From Mycolicibacterium iranicum (GTDB lineage Bacteria; Actinomycetota; Actinomycetes; Mycobacteriales; Mycobacteriaceae): a stretch of DNA of 64,000 nucleotides. Positions 16,143 to 25,574 of this stretch are shown one piece after another (the first letter of the stretch is position 1; each line of letters starts with the position of its first letter). The notes under the pieces were generated by a model, which made no database searches, was not told where the DNA came from, and worked only from the letters and a program-made list of their open reading frames with translations. A program made the position numbers and the translations under genes. The DNA is taken from positions 186,001-250,000 of the forward strand of contig NZ_JACHVU010000007.1 of NCBI RefSeq assembly GCF_014190915.1. The letters run 5' to 3'.

Positions 16143-16979
16143 ATGGCAGGACGTGTAGAAGGCAAGGTCGCTTTCATCACCGGAGCGGCGCGCGGACAGG
16201 GACGGGCGCACGCGGTGCGGCTGGCCCAGGAGGGCGCCGACATCATCGCTGTCGACATCTGCAAGCAGATCGACAGCGTCCTGATCCCGCTCTCCACCCC
16301 CGAAGATCTGGCCGAGACAGCGGATCTGGTGAAGAACGCCGGCGGACGCATCCACACCGCCGAGGTCGACGTCCGTGATTACGACGCGCTGAAGTCCGCC
16401 GTGGACGCCGGCGTCGAGGAATTCGGCAAGCTCGACATCATCGTCGCCAACGCCGGCATCGGCAACGGGGGCCAGACGCTGGACAAGACCGGCGAACCCG
16501 ACTGGGACGACATGATCGGCGTCAACCTCTCGGGTGTGTGGAAGACCGTCAAGGCCGGCGTGCCGCACATCCTGGCCGGCGGTAACGGCGGTTCGATCAT
16601 CCTCACCAGCTCGGTGGGCGGCTTGAAGGCCTATCCCCACACCGGGCACTATGTCGCCGCCAAGCACGGCGTCGTGGGCCTGATGCGGACCTTCGCCGTG
16701 GAACTGGGCGCGCAGAACGTCCGCGTCAACTCGGTGCACCCGACGAACGTGAACACTCCGCTGTTCATGAACGAGCCGACCATGAAGCTGTTCCGGCCCG
16801 ACCTGGAGAACCCGGGCCCCGACGACATGAAGGTCATCGGCCAGCTCATGCACACCCTGCCGATCGGCTGGGTGGAGCCCGAGGACATCGCCAACGCGGT
16901 GCTGTTCCTGGCCTCCGACGAAGCCCGCTTCATCACCGGTGTGACGCTGCCGGTCGACGGCGGCAGCTGCCTGAAGTAG
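16143..16979 (+). CDS. mycofactocin-coupled SDR family oxidoreductase
   Basis: 278 aa. The N-terminus has the hallmark VAFITGAARGQGRAHAVRL and the glycine motif TGAARGQG. An insertion after the second beta strand (PLSTPEDLAETADLV) is typical of the mycofactocin-dependent subgroup, which holds a non-exchangeable nicotinamide re-oxidised by the peptide cofactor mycofactocin. The catalytic segment is HYVAAKHG and the C-terminus is PVDGGSCLK. It probably oxidises an alcohol, possibly one produced by the P450 encoded just upstream. No mycofactocin biosynthesis genes lie in the window. Confidence 0.9.
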   Translation: MAGRVEGKVAFITGAARGQGRAHAVRLAQEGADIIAVDICKQIDSVLIPLSTPEDLAETADLVKNAGGRIHTAEVDVRDYDALKSAVDAGVEEFGKLDIIVANAGIGNGGQTLDKTGEPDWDDMIGVNLSGVWKTVKAGVPHILAGGNGGSIILTSSVGGLKAYPHTGHYVAAKHGVVGLMRTFAVELGAQNVRVNSVHPTNVNTPLFMNEPTMKLFRPDLENPGPDDMKVIGQLMHTLPIGWVEPEDIANAVLFLASDEARFITGVTLPVDGGSCLK

Positions 16980-17325
16980 CCGGCCGCCCCCGGCATGACC
17001 ACCGCCGGTGGCCTGATCCCGGGGCACCGGCACGAGTTCACCCCGCCTGGATGACTTCGGTTCCCGCGCACCATGTCCCGGGAGCCGAAGTCGGCCGGGC
17101 CGGCGCGGCACCCGACGACGTCACCTACCGGCGTGCGCGGGCGGTCTCTGTGCGCTCCGACGCCATCGTGTGCCGGGCCGACACCCACCCACCCGGCGAT
17201 CGCCCCGAGATGCGCCGCGGCGTTCGCCGGTCCGCGGACCGGGGACCTTCCGGACGCCGCCGCGTGTTGACAGATTCAGGCCATTCTCCGGTGATCATCG
17301 GGCCCGAGTGGTTGCATGGTTCACC
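16980..17325. other. 346-nt intergenic region with a 16-bp palindrome and a possible promoter
   Basis: No convincing gene. A perfect palindrome CCGGTCCGCGGACCGG lies at 17227-17242. A TTGACA hexamer at 17267-17272 could be the -35 box of the acyltransferase gene at 17326, but the sequence 17 nt later (GGTGAT) is a poor -10. The first part (16983-17010) can form a GC stem that might terminate the P450-SDR transcript. The rest shows nothing I can support. Confidence 0.45.
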
Positions 17326-18762
17326 ATGAAGCGGCTCAACGGCATGGACGCCATGCTGTTGTACAGCGAGACCCCCAATCTGCACACGCACACGCTGAAG
17401 GTGGCCGTCATCGACGCCGCCGGATACGACGGTGAGTACGGCTTCGACGCGTTTCGGCAGACGGTCGCGCGGCGGCTGCACCTGCTCGATCCGCTGCGAT
17501 ACCGGCTGATCGACATCCCGTGGCGGCTGCACCACCCGATGTGGCTGCAGGACTGCCCGGTCGACCTCGACTACCACCTTCGCCGCGTCCGGGTTCCGGC
17601 GCCGGGCGGGCGGCGTGAGCTCGACCGCGTGATCGGCGAGATCGCCAGCACGCCGCTGGACCGCAGCAGGCCCCTGTGGGAGTTCCACTTCGCCGAGGGG
17701 CTGGCCGACGACAGGTTCGCCTTGATCGGCAAGGTGCACCACACGCTGGCCGACGGCGTCGCGTCGGCGAATCTCCTTGCACGGCTGATGGATCTGGTCG
17801 ACACGCCACAGGACGAGCGGGACGAACCCCCGCAGGCGTGTGCCGAGCCCACCGCCCGGGATCTGGTGTGGGGCGCACAGGTCGACCACTTCCAGAACAT
17901 CACCGGGCTGCCCGGCCTGGTCGCCGACGCTGCCCGCGGGGTGAGCAGACTGCGTCGCAAGGCCAAGGAGCGCCGTGAGGTGCCCGACCTCGCCAAGCCC
18001 TTCAACGCTCCCCCGACGTTCCTCAACCATGTGGTGTCACCCGTCCGCACGTTCGCCACGGCGACGCTGGCGTTGGCGGAGGTCAAGGAGACCGCCAAAC
18101 ATCTCGGGGTGACGTTCAACGACGTGGTGCTGGCCGTGGCCGCCGGCGGACTGCGCGAGCTGCTGCTGAGGTACGACGGACGCGCCGACCGGCCCATCAT
18201 GGCGACGGTGCCGGTGGCCACCGACAAGTCGTCGGAACGCATCACGGGCAACGAGATCGGCGGCATGATGGTGTCGCTACCCGTGCACATCGACGACCCG
18301 CTGCAACGCGTGGAGCTGACCTCGGTGGCGACCACCAGGGCCAAGGAGAACAACGACCTGCTGGGCCCGACCCTGCAGGGCAGGATGCTGGAATACCTCC
18401 CGCCGCCGCTGGCCCCGGCACTGTTCCGCGCGCAGGCCAAGCGGGCAGACCACAACCGGCTGATGAACGTCGCGATCTCCAACGTCCCGGGGCCGCGGCG
18501 CCGCGGACACATCGGTGGCGCGCCCGTGAGCGAGATCTATTCTGTCGGTGTGCTTTCGGCGGGAAGCGCGTTCAACATGACCGTGTGGAGCTATGTCGAC
18601 CAACTCGACATCGCGATCCTGTCCGACGACGCAACCTTCAAGGACCCCCACGAATCGACCGACGCCATGGTGCACGCTTTCGACGAGCTTCGGCTCGCGT
18701 GCGGACTGACACGGGCAGCTGTCGTGGAGTCCGCCATGGCCCCGGCGACCGCCGGAGGCTGA
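17326..18762 (+). CDS. WS/DGAT-type wax ester synthase/diacylglycerol acyltransferase
   Basis: 478 aa, usual length. The catalytic motif HHTLADG (HHxxxDG) is at residues 138-144, and MKRLNGMDAMLLYSE and the later NVAISNVPGPRR segment are family landmarks. It should esterify an acyl-CoA to an alcohol or diacylglycerol at the membrane/lipid-body surface. The start ATG at 17326 is chosen because the family N-terminus begins there. The gene ends one base before the oppositely oriented CoA ligase gene ends (18762/18763), so the two are convergent without spacer. Confidence 0.92.
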   Translation: MKRLNGMDAMLLYSETPNLHTHTLKVAVIDAAGYDGEYGFDAFRQTVARRLHLLDPLRYRLIDIPWRLHHPMWLQDCPVDLDYHLRRVRVPAPGGRRELDRVIGEIASTPLDRSRPLWEFHFAEGLADDRFALIGKVHHTLADGVASANLLARLMDLVDTPQDERDEPPQACAEPTARDLVWGAQVDHFQNITGLPGLVADAARGVSRLRRKAKERREVPDLAKPFNAPPTFLNHVVSPVRTFATATLALAEVKETAKHLGVTFNDVVLAVAAGGLRELLLRYDGRADRPIMATVPVATDKSSERITGNEIGGMMVSLPVHIDDPLQRVELTSVATTRAKENNDLLGPTLQGRMLEYLPPPLAPALFRAQAKRADHNRLMNVAISNVPGPRRRGHIGGAPVSEIYSVGVLSAGSAFNMTVWSYVDQLDIAILSDDATFKDPHESTDAMVHAFDELRLACGLTRAAVVESAMAPATAGG

Positions 18763-20388
18763 TCAGCCGCCGCGCAGCTCGTTACGCAGGATCTTGCCGG
18801 TACTTCCACGCGGCAGCTCGGGCAGGATCGAGATATCGCGGGGCACTTTGTAGTTGGCGAGATTGCCGCGCACGTGGGCTTTCAGGTCGTCGACGCCGAG
18901 GCTGCTGCCCTGGGTGAGTACGACGAACGCTGCCAGACGTTGCCCGTACTCGGCGTCGTCGACACCGAGGACCGCCGCTTCGGCCACCTCGGGGTGGGCG
19001 ACGAGCGTCTTCTCCACTTCGATCGGATAGACGTTCTCGCCGCCGGAGACGATCATCTCGTCGTCTCGTCCGACGACGAACAGGCGGCCCGCGTCGTCGA
19101 GGTAACCCATGTCTCCGGAGGCCATGAAGCCGTCATGGAAGTCTTTGGTGGCACCGGAGGTGTAGCCGTCGAACAGCGTTCCGCTGCGCACGAAGATCTG
19201 CCCGACCTCGCCGGTGGGCACCTCGCGGTGTTCGGCGTCGAGGATGCGCAGCTCGGTGCCGTCGGCCGGCCTGCCCGCGGTGTCCGGGGCCGCCCGCAGG
19301 TCCTCGGGGGTGGCGGTGGCGATCATGCCCGCCTCGGTGGCGTTGTAGTTGTTGTAGATGACATCGCCGAACTGATCCATGAATGCGGTGACGACGTCGG
19401 GACGCATGCGTGAACCCGACGCGGTGGCGAATCGAAGAGACCTGCCGCTGTAGCGGTTTCGCACGTCGTCGGGAAGATCCATGATGCGGTCGAACATGAC
19501 CGGGACCACCGCGAGCCCGGTGGCGCGGTGCCGGTCGATCAGGGCGAGGGTCGCGGCGGGGTCGAACTTGCGCCGGGTGACGATGGGACACGCCAGCAAC
19601 GCGGCGAAGAGCAGCTGCGAAAATCCCCACGCGTGGAACATCGGGGCCGCGATCACGATCGGTTCCTCGGCGCGCCAGGGGGTGCGGTCGAGGACGGCCT
19701 TGAGGTCGCCCGCTCCCCCGCTGCCCGCGGACCGTTTGGCGCCTTTCGGACTCCCGGTGGTTCCCGAGGTCAGCAGGATGACGTCGCTCTTGCGGTTCGC
19801 CGGTGCCGGGCGCTCACCGAGGTGGGCGTCGATCAGGGATTCCAGCGTGGGGATGGTTGCGTCGTCGGAGTCGACCCAGGCCAGGATGCGGGTGGCCGCC
19901 GGCGCGCCCTCCAGTGCGCGGTCGACGGTTTCGGTGAACTCCTGGTCGTAGATGACGACGTCAGCACCCTCGCGTTCGATGACCTCGGCCATCGCCGGAC
20001 CTGCGAACGACGTGTTCAGCAACAGGACGTCGGCCCCGATACGGTTGGCGCCGACGAGCGCCTCGACGAAGCCCCGGTGATTGCGGCACATCACGGCGAC
20101 CGTCGGGGACGCGCCGGCCCGCGAGAGTGAATCGTGGTGCTGCAGAGCCACTCCGAGGGCGTCGCACCGATCGTCGAGTTCACGCCATGTCAGCGTGCCC
20201 AGCTCGTCGATGATGCCGGGACGGTCAGGGCAGCGCTGGGCGGCTGCGGCGAAGCCGACGGTTGCCGTCAGTCCTGCGCGGCGCATCGCCAGACCCATCC
20301 GCAGGTACCGGTCGGGACGCATCGGCGCGATCAGCCGGGCTCGCCACAGCGTCGACAGCATCCCGATCTGATCCGCCGCGGCGCTCAT
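18763..20388 (-). CDS. AMP-dependent acyl-CoA synthetase (FadD-like)
   Basis: 541 aa ANL-family adenylating enzyme. The P-loop-like motif LLTSGTTGSPKGAKR lies near residue 210. YNNYNATEAG, the GDMGYLD and GRDDEMI hinge segments, and the GSTGKILRNEL segment with the catalytic Lys complete the set. It should activate a carboxylic acid through an acyl-adenylate to the CoA thioester. It overlaps the PlsC-like gene by 4 nt (20385-20388), so the two are translated from one transcript. Chain specificity unknown. Confidence 0.92.
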   Translation of the reverse strand: MSAAADQIGMLSTLWRARLIAPMRPDRYLRMGLAMRRAGLTATVGFAAAAQRCPDRPGIIDELGTLTWRELDDRCDALGVALQHHDSLSRAGASPTVAVMCRNHRGFVEALVGANRIGADVLLLNTSFAGPAMAEVIEREGADVVIYDQEFTETVDRALEGAPAATRILAWVDSDDATIPTLESLIDAHLGERPAPANRKSDVILLTSGTTGSPKGAKRSAGSGGAGDLKAVLDRTPWRAEEPIVIAAPMFHAWGFSQLLFAALLACPIVTRRKFDPAATLALIDRHRATGLAVVPVMFDRIMDLPDDVRNRYSGRSLRFATASGSRMRPDVVTAFMDQFGDVIYNNYNATEAGMIATATPEDLRAAPDTAGRPADGTELRILDAEHREVPTGEVGQIFVRSGTLFDGYTSGATKDFHDGFMASGDMGYLDDAGRLFVVGRDDEMIVSGGENVYPIEVEKTLVAHPEVAEAAVLGVDDAEYGQRLAAFVVLTQGSSLGVDDLKAHVRGNLANYKVPRDISILPELPRGSTGKILRNELRGG

Positions 20389-21182
20389 CCCAGCACCGGG
20401 AAACGTCGCTTGCGGGCCAGTTCGTCGAGCGCTGTCTGCATCACCGACCGCACGTACTGGTCGACCTCGTCGACATCCGGGTCCTCCCCGAATCTCTCGA
20501 CGACGTCGATGGGTTCGAGGACCCTGGTGACGATCTTGGAGGGCAGGGGGAAGTTCGGCGGGAAGATGACCGACAGACCGAACGGGAATCCGATGCTGAC
20601 GGGCAGGATCTCCATCCGCGCCTTGGTCAGACCGATCCGGCGGGCGATGGAATCACCGCGGGCGAGGAAGATCTGCGTCTCCTGCGCGCCGATGGACACC
20701 ACCGGCACGATCGGCACGCCGGTTTCCAGCGCGGTGCGCACGTAGCCCGTGCGCCCCGCGAAGTCGACTTTGTTCGCCGTCAGGGTGGGCCGATAGGAGT
20801 CGTAGTCCCCACCGGGAAACACCAGTACCACCGCTCCCGAGCGCAGCGCGTCGGCGGCGTTCTCCCGGCTGGCTTCGATCACCCCGGCGCGGCGCAGGAG
20901 ATCGCCGAGCGGTCCGATGAACACGCCGTAGTGGGCCAGGGTGTAGAGCGGACGGTCGAAGCCGTACTTCTCGTAGAACGCGGGGGCGAACACCATCACG
21001 TCGGGAGTCAGCATTCCGCCGGAGTGGTTGGACACCACCAGGGCGCCACCGGTCGCCGGCATGGAAGCCATGCCGCGAACCTCGGCGCGGAAGTATCGTC
21101 GGATCACCGGACCGACCCAGCCGGTGATCTGGCGGGTGAATCCGGGGTCCCACTTGGCCGTCTCGGCGCGCTCCTCGGACAT
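20385..21182 (-). CDS. PlsC-like lysophospholipid acyltransferase family protein
   Basis: 265 aa. LVVSNHSGGMLTPD corresponds to the acyltransferase catalytic block, although H and D are separated by seven residues here rather than four as in classical HX4D enzymes. FPGGDYDSYRP follows as the second block and VPIVPVVSIG as the third. It probably acylates a lysophospholipid or another lipid alcohol with acyl-CoA supplied by the coupled ligase. The start MSEERAETAKWD (ATG 21182) is chosen because upstream sequence is the divergent promoter. Confidence 0.85.
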   Translation of the reverse strand: MSEERAETAKWDPGFTRQITGWVGPVIRRYFRAEVRGMASMPATGGALVVSNHSGGMLTPDVMVFAPAFYEKYGFDRPLYTLAHYGVFIGPLGDLLRRAGVIEASRENAADALRSGAVVLVFPGGDYDSYRPTLTANKVDFAGRTGYVRTALETGVPIVPVVSIGAQETQIFLARGDSIARRIGLTKARMEILPVSIGFPFGLSVIFPPNFPLPSKIVTRVLEPIDVVERFGEDPDVDEVDQYVRSVMQTALDELARKRRFPVLG

Positions 21183-21197
21183 GGTGACGAATATGCT

Positions 21198-21216
21198 ACT
21201 CTCCGGTAAAGAGAAT
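21198..21216. promoter_or_regulatory. degenerate regulon site between divergent genes
   Basis: ACTCTC at 21198-21203 and GAGAAT at 21211-21216 flank a 7-nt spacer, and GAGAATGTCAT resembles one arm of the regulon palindrome. It is centred 25 nt from the PlsC-like start and 36 nt from the epimerase start, similar to the strong sites. I regard it as a probable weak site; arm order differs from the consensus. Confidence 0.45.
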
Positions 21217-21242
21217 GTCATATCCGCAGCTAGGAGTCTTTG

Positions 21243-22325
21243 ATGTCTGATGCGCGGGGCACCGTGCTGGTGACGGGCGGCTTCGGCCTCGTCGGTTCGG
21301 CAACGGTGCGGAGGCTGGCCGAACTCGGACGGACCGTCGTGGTCGCCGACCTCGGGACACCCGCCAACCGTACGGCGGCCGAGACGCTGTCGGCCGGTGT
21401 CTCGGTCCGCTGGGCCGATCTGACCGACGCCGATCAGACGTCGCAACTTGTCGCCGATGTCGCACCCGAGGCGATCATCCACCTGGCGGCGATCATTCCG
21501 CCCGCGATCTACAAGAACCGCGCGTTGGCCCGTCGCGTGAACGTCGACGCCACCAGGACCCTGGTCGGCGTCGCCGAGGCGCAGCCTTCTCCCCCGCGGT
21601 TCGTGCAGGCGTCCAGCAACGCGGTGTTCGGTGCGCGCAACCCGCACAAGGCGACCGGCCCGGTGACCGCGGACATGCCGATGAAGCATTCCGATCTGTA
21701 CAGCGCGCACAAGGCCGAAGCCGAAGCGATCGTGCGGGCGTCGTCGCTGGAGTGGGTCGTGTTGCGACTCGGCGGTGTCCTGAGCGTGGATCCGAAGGCC
21801 ATGCCCTTCAACGCCGACGCGTTGTACTTCGAGAGCGTTCTCCCGGCCGACGGCCGGCTGCACAGCGTCGACGTGCGCGACGTGGCATGGGCGTTCGCCG
21901 CGGCGACGACAGCCGACGTGGCCCGCGAGATCCTGCTGATCGCCGGTGACGACTCCCACCGCGTCGTACAGGGAGAGGTGGGGCGCGCGCTGGCCGAGTC
22001 CCGCGGCCTCAAGGGCGGCCTGGTCCCGGGCCGCAACGGTGACCCGAACAACGACGACGCGTGGTTCGTCACCGATTGGATGGACACCACCCGCGCACAG
22101 GAAGCCCTGCAGTTCCAACATCATTCCTGGCCCGACATGCTGGCTGAGGCGCGTCGGCGGGCGGGATGGACCCGATACCTGCTGGCACCGGCAGCACCCC
22201 TGATCCGGGCGGTGCTGAAGCGGCGCTCCGCCTACTGGAAGCAGCCAGGGCAGTACGCCGATCCGTGGAATGCGATCAAGCGCAAGATCGGCGATCCCTC
22301 CCCCGATTCACAGCCGGGGACCTGA
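21243..22325 (+). CDS. NAD-dependent epimerase/dehydratase-type (extended SDR) protein
   Basis: 360 aa. The Rossmann motif TGGFGLVGS lies near residue 11, the DxxD-like region is ADLTDAD, and the active site is YSAHK (YxxxK) near residue 158. Extended SDRs of this kind include 3-beta-hydroxysteroid-dehydrogenase/isomerase-like and sugar-modifying enzymes. In this context an alcohol dehydrogenase role is more likely than sugar epimerisation, but that is inference. ATG 21243 follows AGGAG by 7 nt. It is a single plus-strand gene divergent from the lipid acyltransferase and convergent with the SDR at 22335 (9 nt apart). Confidence 0.88.
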   Translation: MSDARGTVLVTGGFGLVGSATVRRLAELGRTVVVADLGTPANRTAAETLSAGVSVRWADLTDADQTSQLVADVAPEAIIHLAAIIPPAIYKNRALARRVNVDATRTLVGVAEAQPSPPRFVQASSNAVFGARNPHKATGPVTADMPMKHSDLYSAHKAEAEAIVRASSLEWVVLRLGGVLSVDPKAMPFNADALYFESVLPADGRLHSVDVRDVAWAFAAATTADVAREILLIAGDDSHRVVQGEVGRALAESRGLKGGLVPGRNGDPNNDDAWFVTDWMDTTRAQEALQFQHHSWPDMLAEARRRAGWTRYLLAPAAPLIRAVLKRRSAYWKQPGQYADPWNAIKRKIGDPSPDSQPGT

Positions 22326-22334
22326 CCCGCAGGT

Positions 22335-23141
22335 TCACGCGGGGCCCAGTGTCGGCACACCGCTGTCCGGATGGAAATACCAGCCGCCGGCAGCGTGCGT
22401 CCCGCCGTCGACATGAATGGTCTGTCCCGTGATGTAGGCCGACATACCCGAGGCGAGGAATACCGCCGCGGAGGCGATCTCGTCGACGTGCCCCACCCGG
22501 CGCATCGGGATGCCGTCAGCCAGACCACCGGACAGGTCCCCGGTGGCGAGCTGCTGGAGACCTTCGGTCATGGTCAGGTCCGGCGCCACGGCGTTGACCC
22601 TGATGCCGTGCGGAGCAAGCTCGAAGGACGCGGTCTTGGTGTAGTTGACGACGCCGGCCTTCGCCGCGGCGTACGCCGCGTACCCAGGTGCTGCCCGGCT
22701 CCCCTCGATCGACGTCACGTTGACGACACTGCCGGGCATGCCGGTGTCGACCAGCCGCCGCGCCACTCGCTGGGTGCACAGGAAGACATGCCGAAGATTG
22801 CTGCGGTACAACGCGTCCCAGCCATTCTCCGTGGTGTCCAGCAGAGGTGAGTTGAAGGTCCCGCCGGCATTGTTGACCAGGATCGAGACCGTCCCCAGTT
22901 CACTCTCGGTGCGCGCCAGCGCCGCATCGACGGCAGCGGGGTCACGGACATCGGTCGGTACGCCGAGGGCGCCGATCTCACGCGCCGCATCAGCGCAGCT
23001 GCCCGGGTTGCGCTCCCAGATGGCGACCCTGGCGCCGAAAGCCTTCAGACCCGCGACGACTCCCCTCCCGATTCCCGCCCCTCCGCCGGTGACGACGGCG
23101 ACCCGGTCGGTGAGCAGGATGTCGGACGGGTCGATCGCCAT
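22335..23141 (-). CDS. SDR family oxidoreductase
   Basis: 268 aa classical SDR with TGGGAGIG near residue 19, NNAG, and the catalytic segment AYAAAKAG (Y-x3-K). The C-terminus VDGGTHAAGGWYFHPD is longer than in the fatty-acid type. ATG 23141 follows GGAGG by 4-5 nt. It is the last gene of the long minus-strand run starting at 43012 and lies 26 nt downstream of the double CoA-transferase. Substrate unknown. Confidence 0.9.
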   Translation of the reverse strand: MAIDPSDILLTDRVAVVTGGGAGIGRGVVAGLKAFGARVAIWERNPGSCADAAREIGALGVPTDVRDPAAVDAALARTESELGTVSILVNNAGGTFNSPLLDTTENGWDALYRSNLRHVFLCTQRVARRLVDTGMPGSVVNVTSIEGSRAAPGYAAYAAAKAGVVNYTKTASFELAPHGIRVNAVAPDLTMTEGLQQLATGDLSGGLADGIPMRRVGHVDEIASAAVFLASGMSAYITGQTIHVDGGTHAAGGWYFHPDSGVPTLGPA

Positions 23142-23167
23142 GATTCCTCCGGTCAGCAGGCCTGGAC

Positions 23168-25567
23168 TCAGCGCGCGGGAGCGGTACCGATGACACCGTC
23201 GACTTCGAGGGCCCCGATCTCGTCGTCGGTGAGTCCGAGCTCCCGCAGGATCTCGTGGTTGTGCTGTCCCAGCAAGGGTGCAGGCGCGGTGTGGACGCGG
23301 TCGGGGCCGCGGCTGCTGCGGAAGGGCACCGTGCTGTGCGGCGTGGCCGGGTTGACCGGATGCTCGACCGTCTCGAAGAACGACCGGAACGCCAGCTGCG
23401 GGATCTCGGTCTGCCGATGTGGCTGCAGCACCTTGGCCACCGGAACCCCGTTGTCCCACAGCGCGTTCACGATGTCGTCGCGGCTGCGTTCGGCACACCA
23501 CCGCGACAGATGACCGTCGATCAGATCGTGGTTGCTCCGCCGGCCCGCCGCGGTCGTCAGGTCCCCGGACATCGCCCACTCCGGACGCCCCATCGCCTCG
23601 CACAGCCCGAGCCACTGGGCGTCCGTGGTCACCGCGACCGCCACCCAGCTGTCCAGACGGCCGAACTCGTCGGTCTCGTTGCTCAGGTACACGTTCTGCG
23701 GCGCGGCGGTCGGCCCTCGATTGCCGTCGCGCTGCAGCACCGCCCCGTAGGCCGAGTACTCGATCACCTGCTCGGCGGCGACGTTGAGCGCGGCATCGAC
23801 CATCGCAGCCTCCACCATCGACCCCTCACCGGTGCGGCGGCGGTGCTCCAGCGCCAGCAGGATGGCGTTCAGCGCGTGAATTCCCGCATTGGGATCGCCC
23901 ACGGAGTACGGCTCGAACGGGTTGCGATCGGGATAGCCTGTGAGCCAACTGATCCCGGCAGCGGCTTCGATGACGTAGGCGAACGCCGGGTTGTCGCGCC
24001 ACGGTCCGTCGAGACCGAAGCCCGGCATCCTGACCATCACGACGTCGGGCTTGATCTCCTTGACCGCGTCATAGGTCAGCCCCATGCTCTCCAGCACGCG
24101 CGGGGTGAAGTTCTCGACGACGACGTCGGCGGTCGCGATCAACCGCTTGAGCAGACCCCGGCCGGTGTCGCCGGCCAGGTTCAGGGTGAGCCCGCGCTTG
24201 TTGGTGTTGAGCCCGGAGAAGATCGGGGACTGCTCCCACCACTGCTCTTCGGTCACGGGGATGCCGGCGATGAGGCGGGTGCCGTCGGGATGGCGGGTCG
24301 ACTCGACGTGGACGACGTCCGCGCCGAGCATCGCCAGCAGGTGCGTGCAACTGGGCCCCGCCCAGAAGGTCGTCATGTCGACGATGCGCAGACCGTCGAA
24401 CGGCAGACCCTCCCGCCGCGGAACGGCCGTTTCGCGAGGCGGGGCGCCGTTGCGTGAGCGGTGATGCTCGGTGTGGTCGCCCAGGCGCGGTGCAGGCTCC
24501 GGGTGGCGCAGCATCGGTGTGGACATGCGGTAGGGCTGCACGGGCTGGGTGAAACCGTCTCGCGGGTTCACCTCGAAGGAGCCGCGCTCCACGAAATGGT
24601 CGAGCTTCTCGACGTTGGCCCCGTGGGCCACCGGGGCGTTCGGGATGCGGAAGGCAGTGGCCAGATCGCGGATCTCGTCGACGGTCTGGTCGGCCACCCA
24701 GGCGTACAGCTCGTCGGCTTTCTCGTTGGCCTGCTGGGTGATCGACAGCGGTGACTCCTCGTCGATCCATTCGACGTGGCCGGTCATCGCGCACAGGTCG
24801 AACCACTGCTGGGCCGTGCCACAGCCGATGTCGACGAGCCCGTCCTTGGCGCGCGCGATCCCGGGAACGGTCAGCCTGCGCGCGTCGCGCCACGGCCGGC
24901 CCAGCATCTCGTAGTAGCTGACCGGGTAGTAGGTCAGCCCGAGGATCGCGGTCTCGAGCATCGACAGGTCGATCAACTCCCCGCCCCCGCGCAGACGCGA
25001 GGCCAGCGTGGCCGCGCTGGCGTAGGCACCCGCGAGGTACTCGCCCACCTGTCCGCCGACGTAGACCGGCGCCCGGTCGGGGGCGCCGCGGCCCAGGCCC
25101 ACGATCCCGCCCGACCACGCCTGCAGGGTGAATTCCGTTGCCGGACGGTCGCTCCACGGACCCTGTAGGCCGAACGGGGTGATGGCCGTGACCGTCAGGT
25201 GCGGGTGCCGTTCGCTGATGGCCGCGGGCGTGAACTCGGGCAGCCCCACCACACCCTCGCCGCGCGACCAGACCGCCGCGTCGGCCCGGGCGAGCAGGTC
25301 GTCGACGAACGCGACATCGACAGCGGGATCGGCGACCACGGACTGCTTCGAACACGCCAGGAACGAGAACAGCGCACCGTCGGTGCCCTCGATGATGTGG
25401 GCGCCGGAGGCCGACCATCTGCGCAGCGGATCCCCCTGCGGCGCTTCGACCTTGACGACCTCGGCTCCGCCGTCGGCGAGCAGCTTGGTGCAGTAGGCCC
25501 CGGCGATACCGCTGGACAGGTCGACCACGACATACCCGGACAGCGGCGGTTCAGGCACTGGAGGCAC
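23168..25567 (-). CDS. fused double CaiB/BaiF CoA-transferase
   Basis: 799 aa, twice the usual length. Domain 1 (about 1-390) begins LSGYVVVDLSSGIAGAYC and domain 2 (about 395-799) begins FDGLRIVDMTTFWAGPSC; each is a full type III CoA-transferase. Domain 2 keeps the catalytic Asp (YSVGDPNAG), but in domain 1 the aligned residue is Glu176 (GGQVGEYLAG), so domain 1 may be structural or altered. These enzymes work as interlocked dimers, so the fusion could make a pseudo-dimer. The GTG start at 25567 lies 7 nt after the crotonase stop. Confidence 0.9.
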   Translation of the reverse strand: MPPVPEPPLSGYVVVDLSSGIAGAYCTKLLADGGAEVVKVEAPQGDPLRRWSASGAHIIEGTDGALFSFLACSKQSVVADPAVDVAFVDDLLARADAAVWSRGEGVVGLPEFTPAAISERHPHLTVTAITPFGLQGPWSDRPATEFTLQAWSGGIVGLGRGAPDRAPVYVGGQVGEYLAGAYASAATLASRLRGGGELIDLSMLETAILGLTYYPVSYYEMLGRPWRDARRLTVPGIARAKDGLVDIGCGTAQQWFDLCAMTGHVEWIDEESPLSITQQANEKADELYAWVADQTVDEIRDLATAFRIPNAPVAHGANVEKLDHFVERGSFEVNPRDGFTQPVQPYRMSTPMLRHPEPAPRLGDHTEHHRSRNGAPPRETAVPRREGLPFDGLRIVDMTTFWAGPSCTHLLAMLGADVVHVESTRHPDGTRLIAGIPVTEEQWWEQSPIFSGLNTNKRGLTLNLAGDTGRGLLKRLIATADVVVENFTPRVLESMGLTYDAVKEIKPDVVMVRMPGFGLDGPWRDNPAFAYVIEAAAGISWLTGYPDRNPFEPYSVGDPNAGIHALNAILLALEHRRRTGEGSMVEAAMVDAALNVAAEQVIEYSAYGAVLQRDGNRGPTAAPQNVYLSNETDEFGRLDSWVAVAVTTDAQWLGLCEAMGRPEWAMSGDLTTAAGRRSNHDLIDGHLSRWCAERSRDDIVNALWDNGVPVAKVLQPHRQTEIPQLAFRSFFETVEHPVNPATPHSTVPFRSSRGPDRVHTAPAPLLGQHNHEILRELGLTDDEIGALEVDGVIGTAPAR

Positions 25568-25574
25568 CGACGTC

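Noticed and set aside
17051..17329. 92-codon open frame in the 16980-17325 gap
   Set aside because: No ribosome site, Arg/Pro-rich composition and no recognisable motif; more likely non-coding GC-rich DNA.
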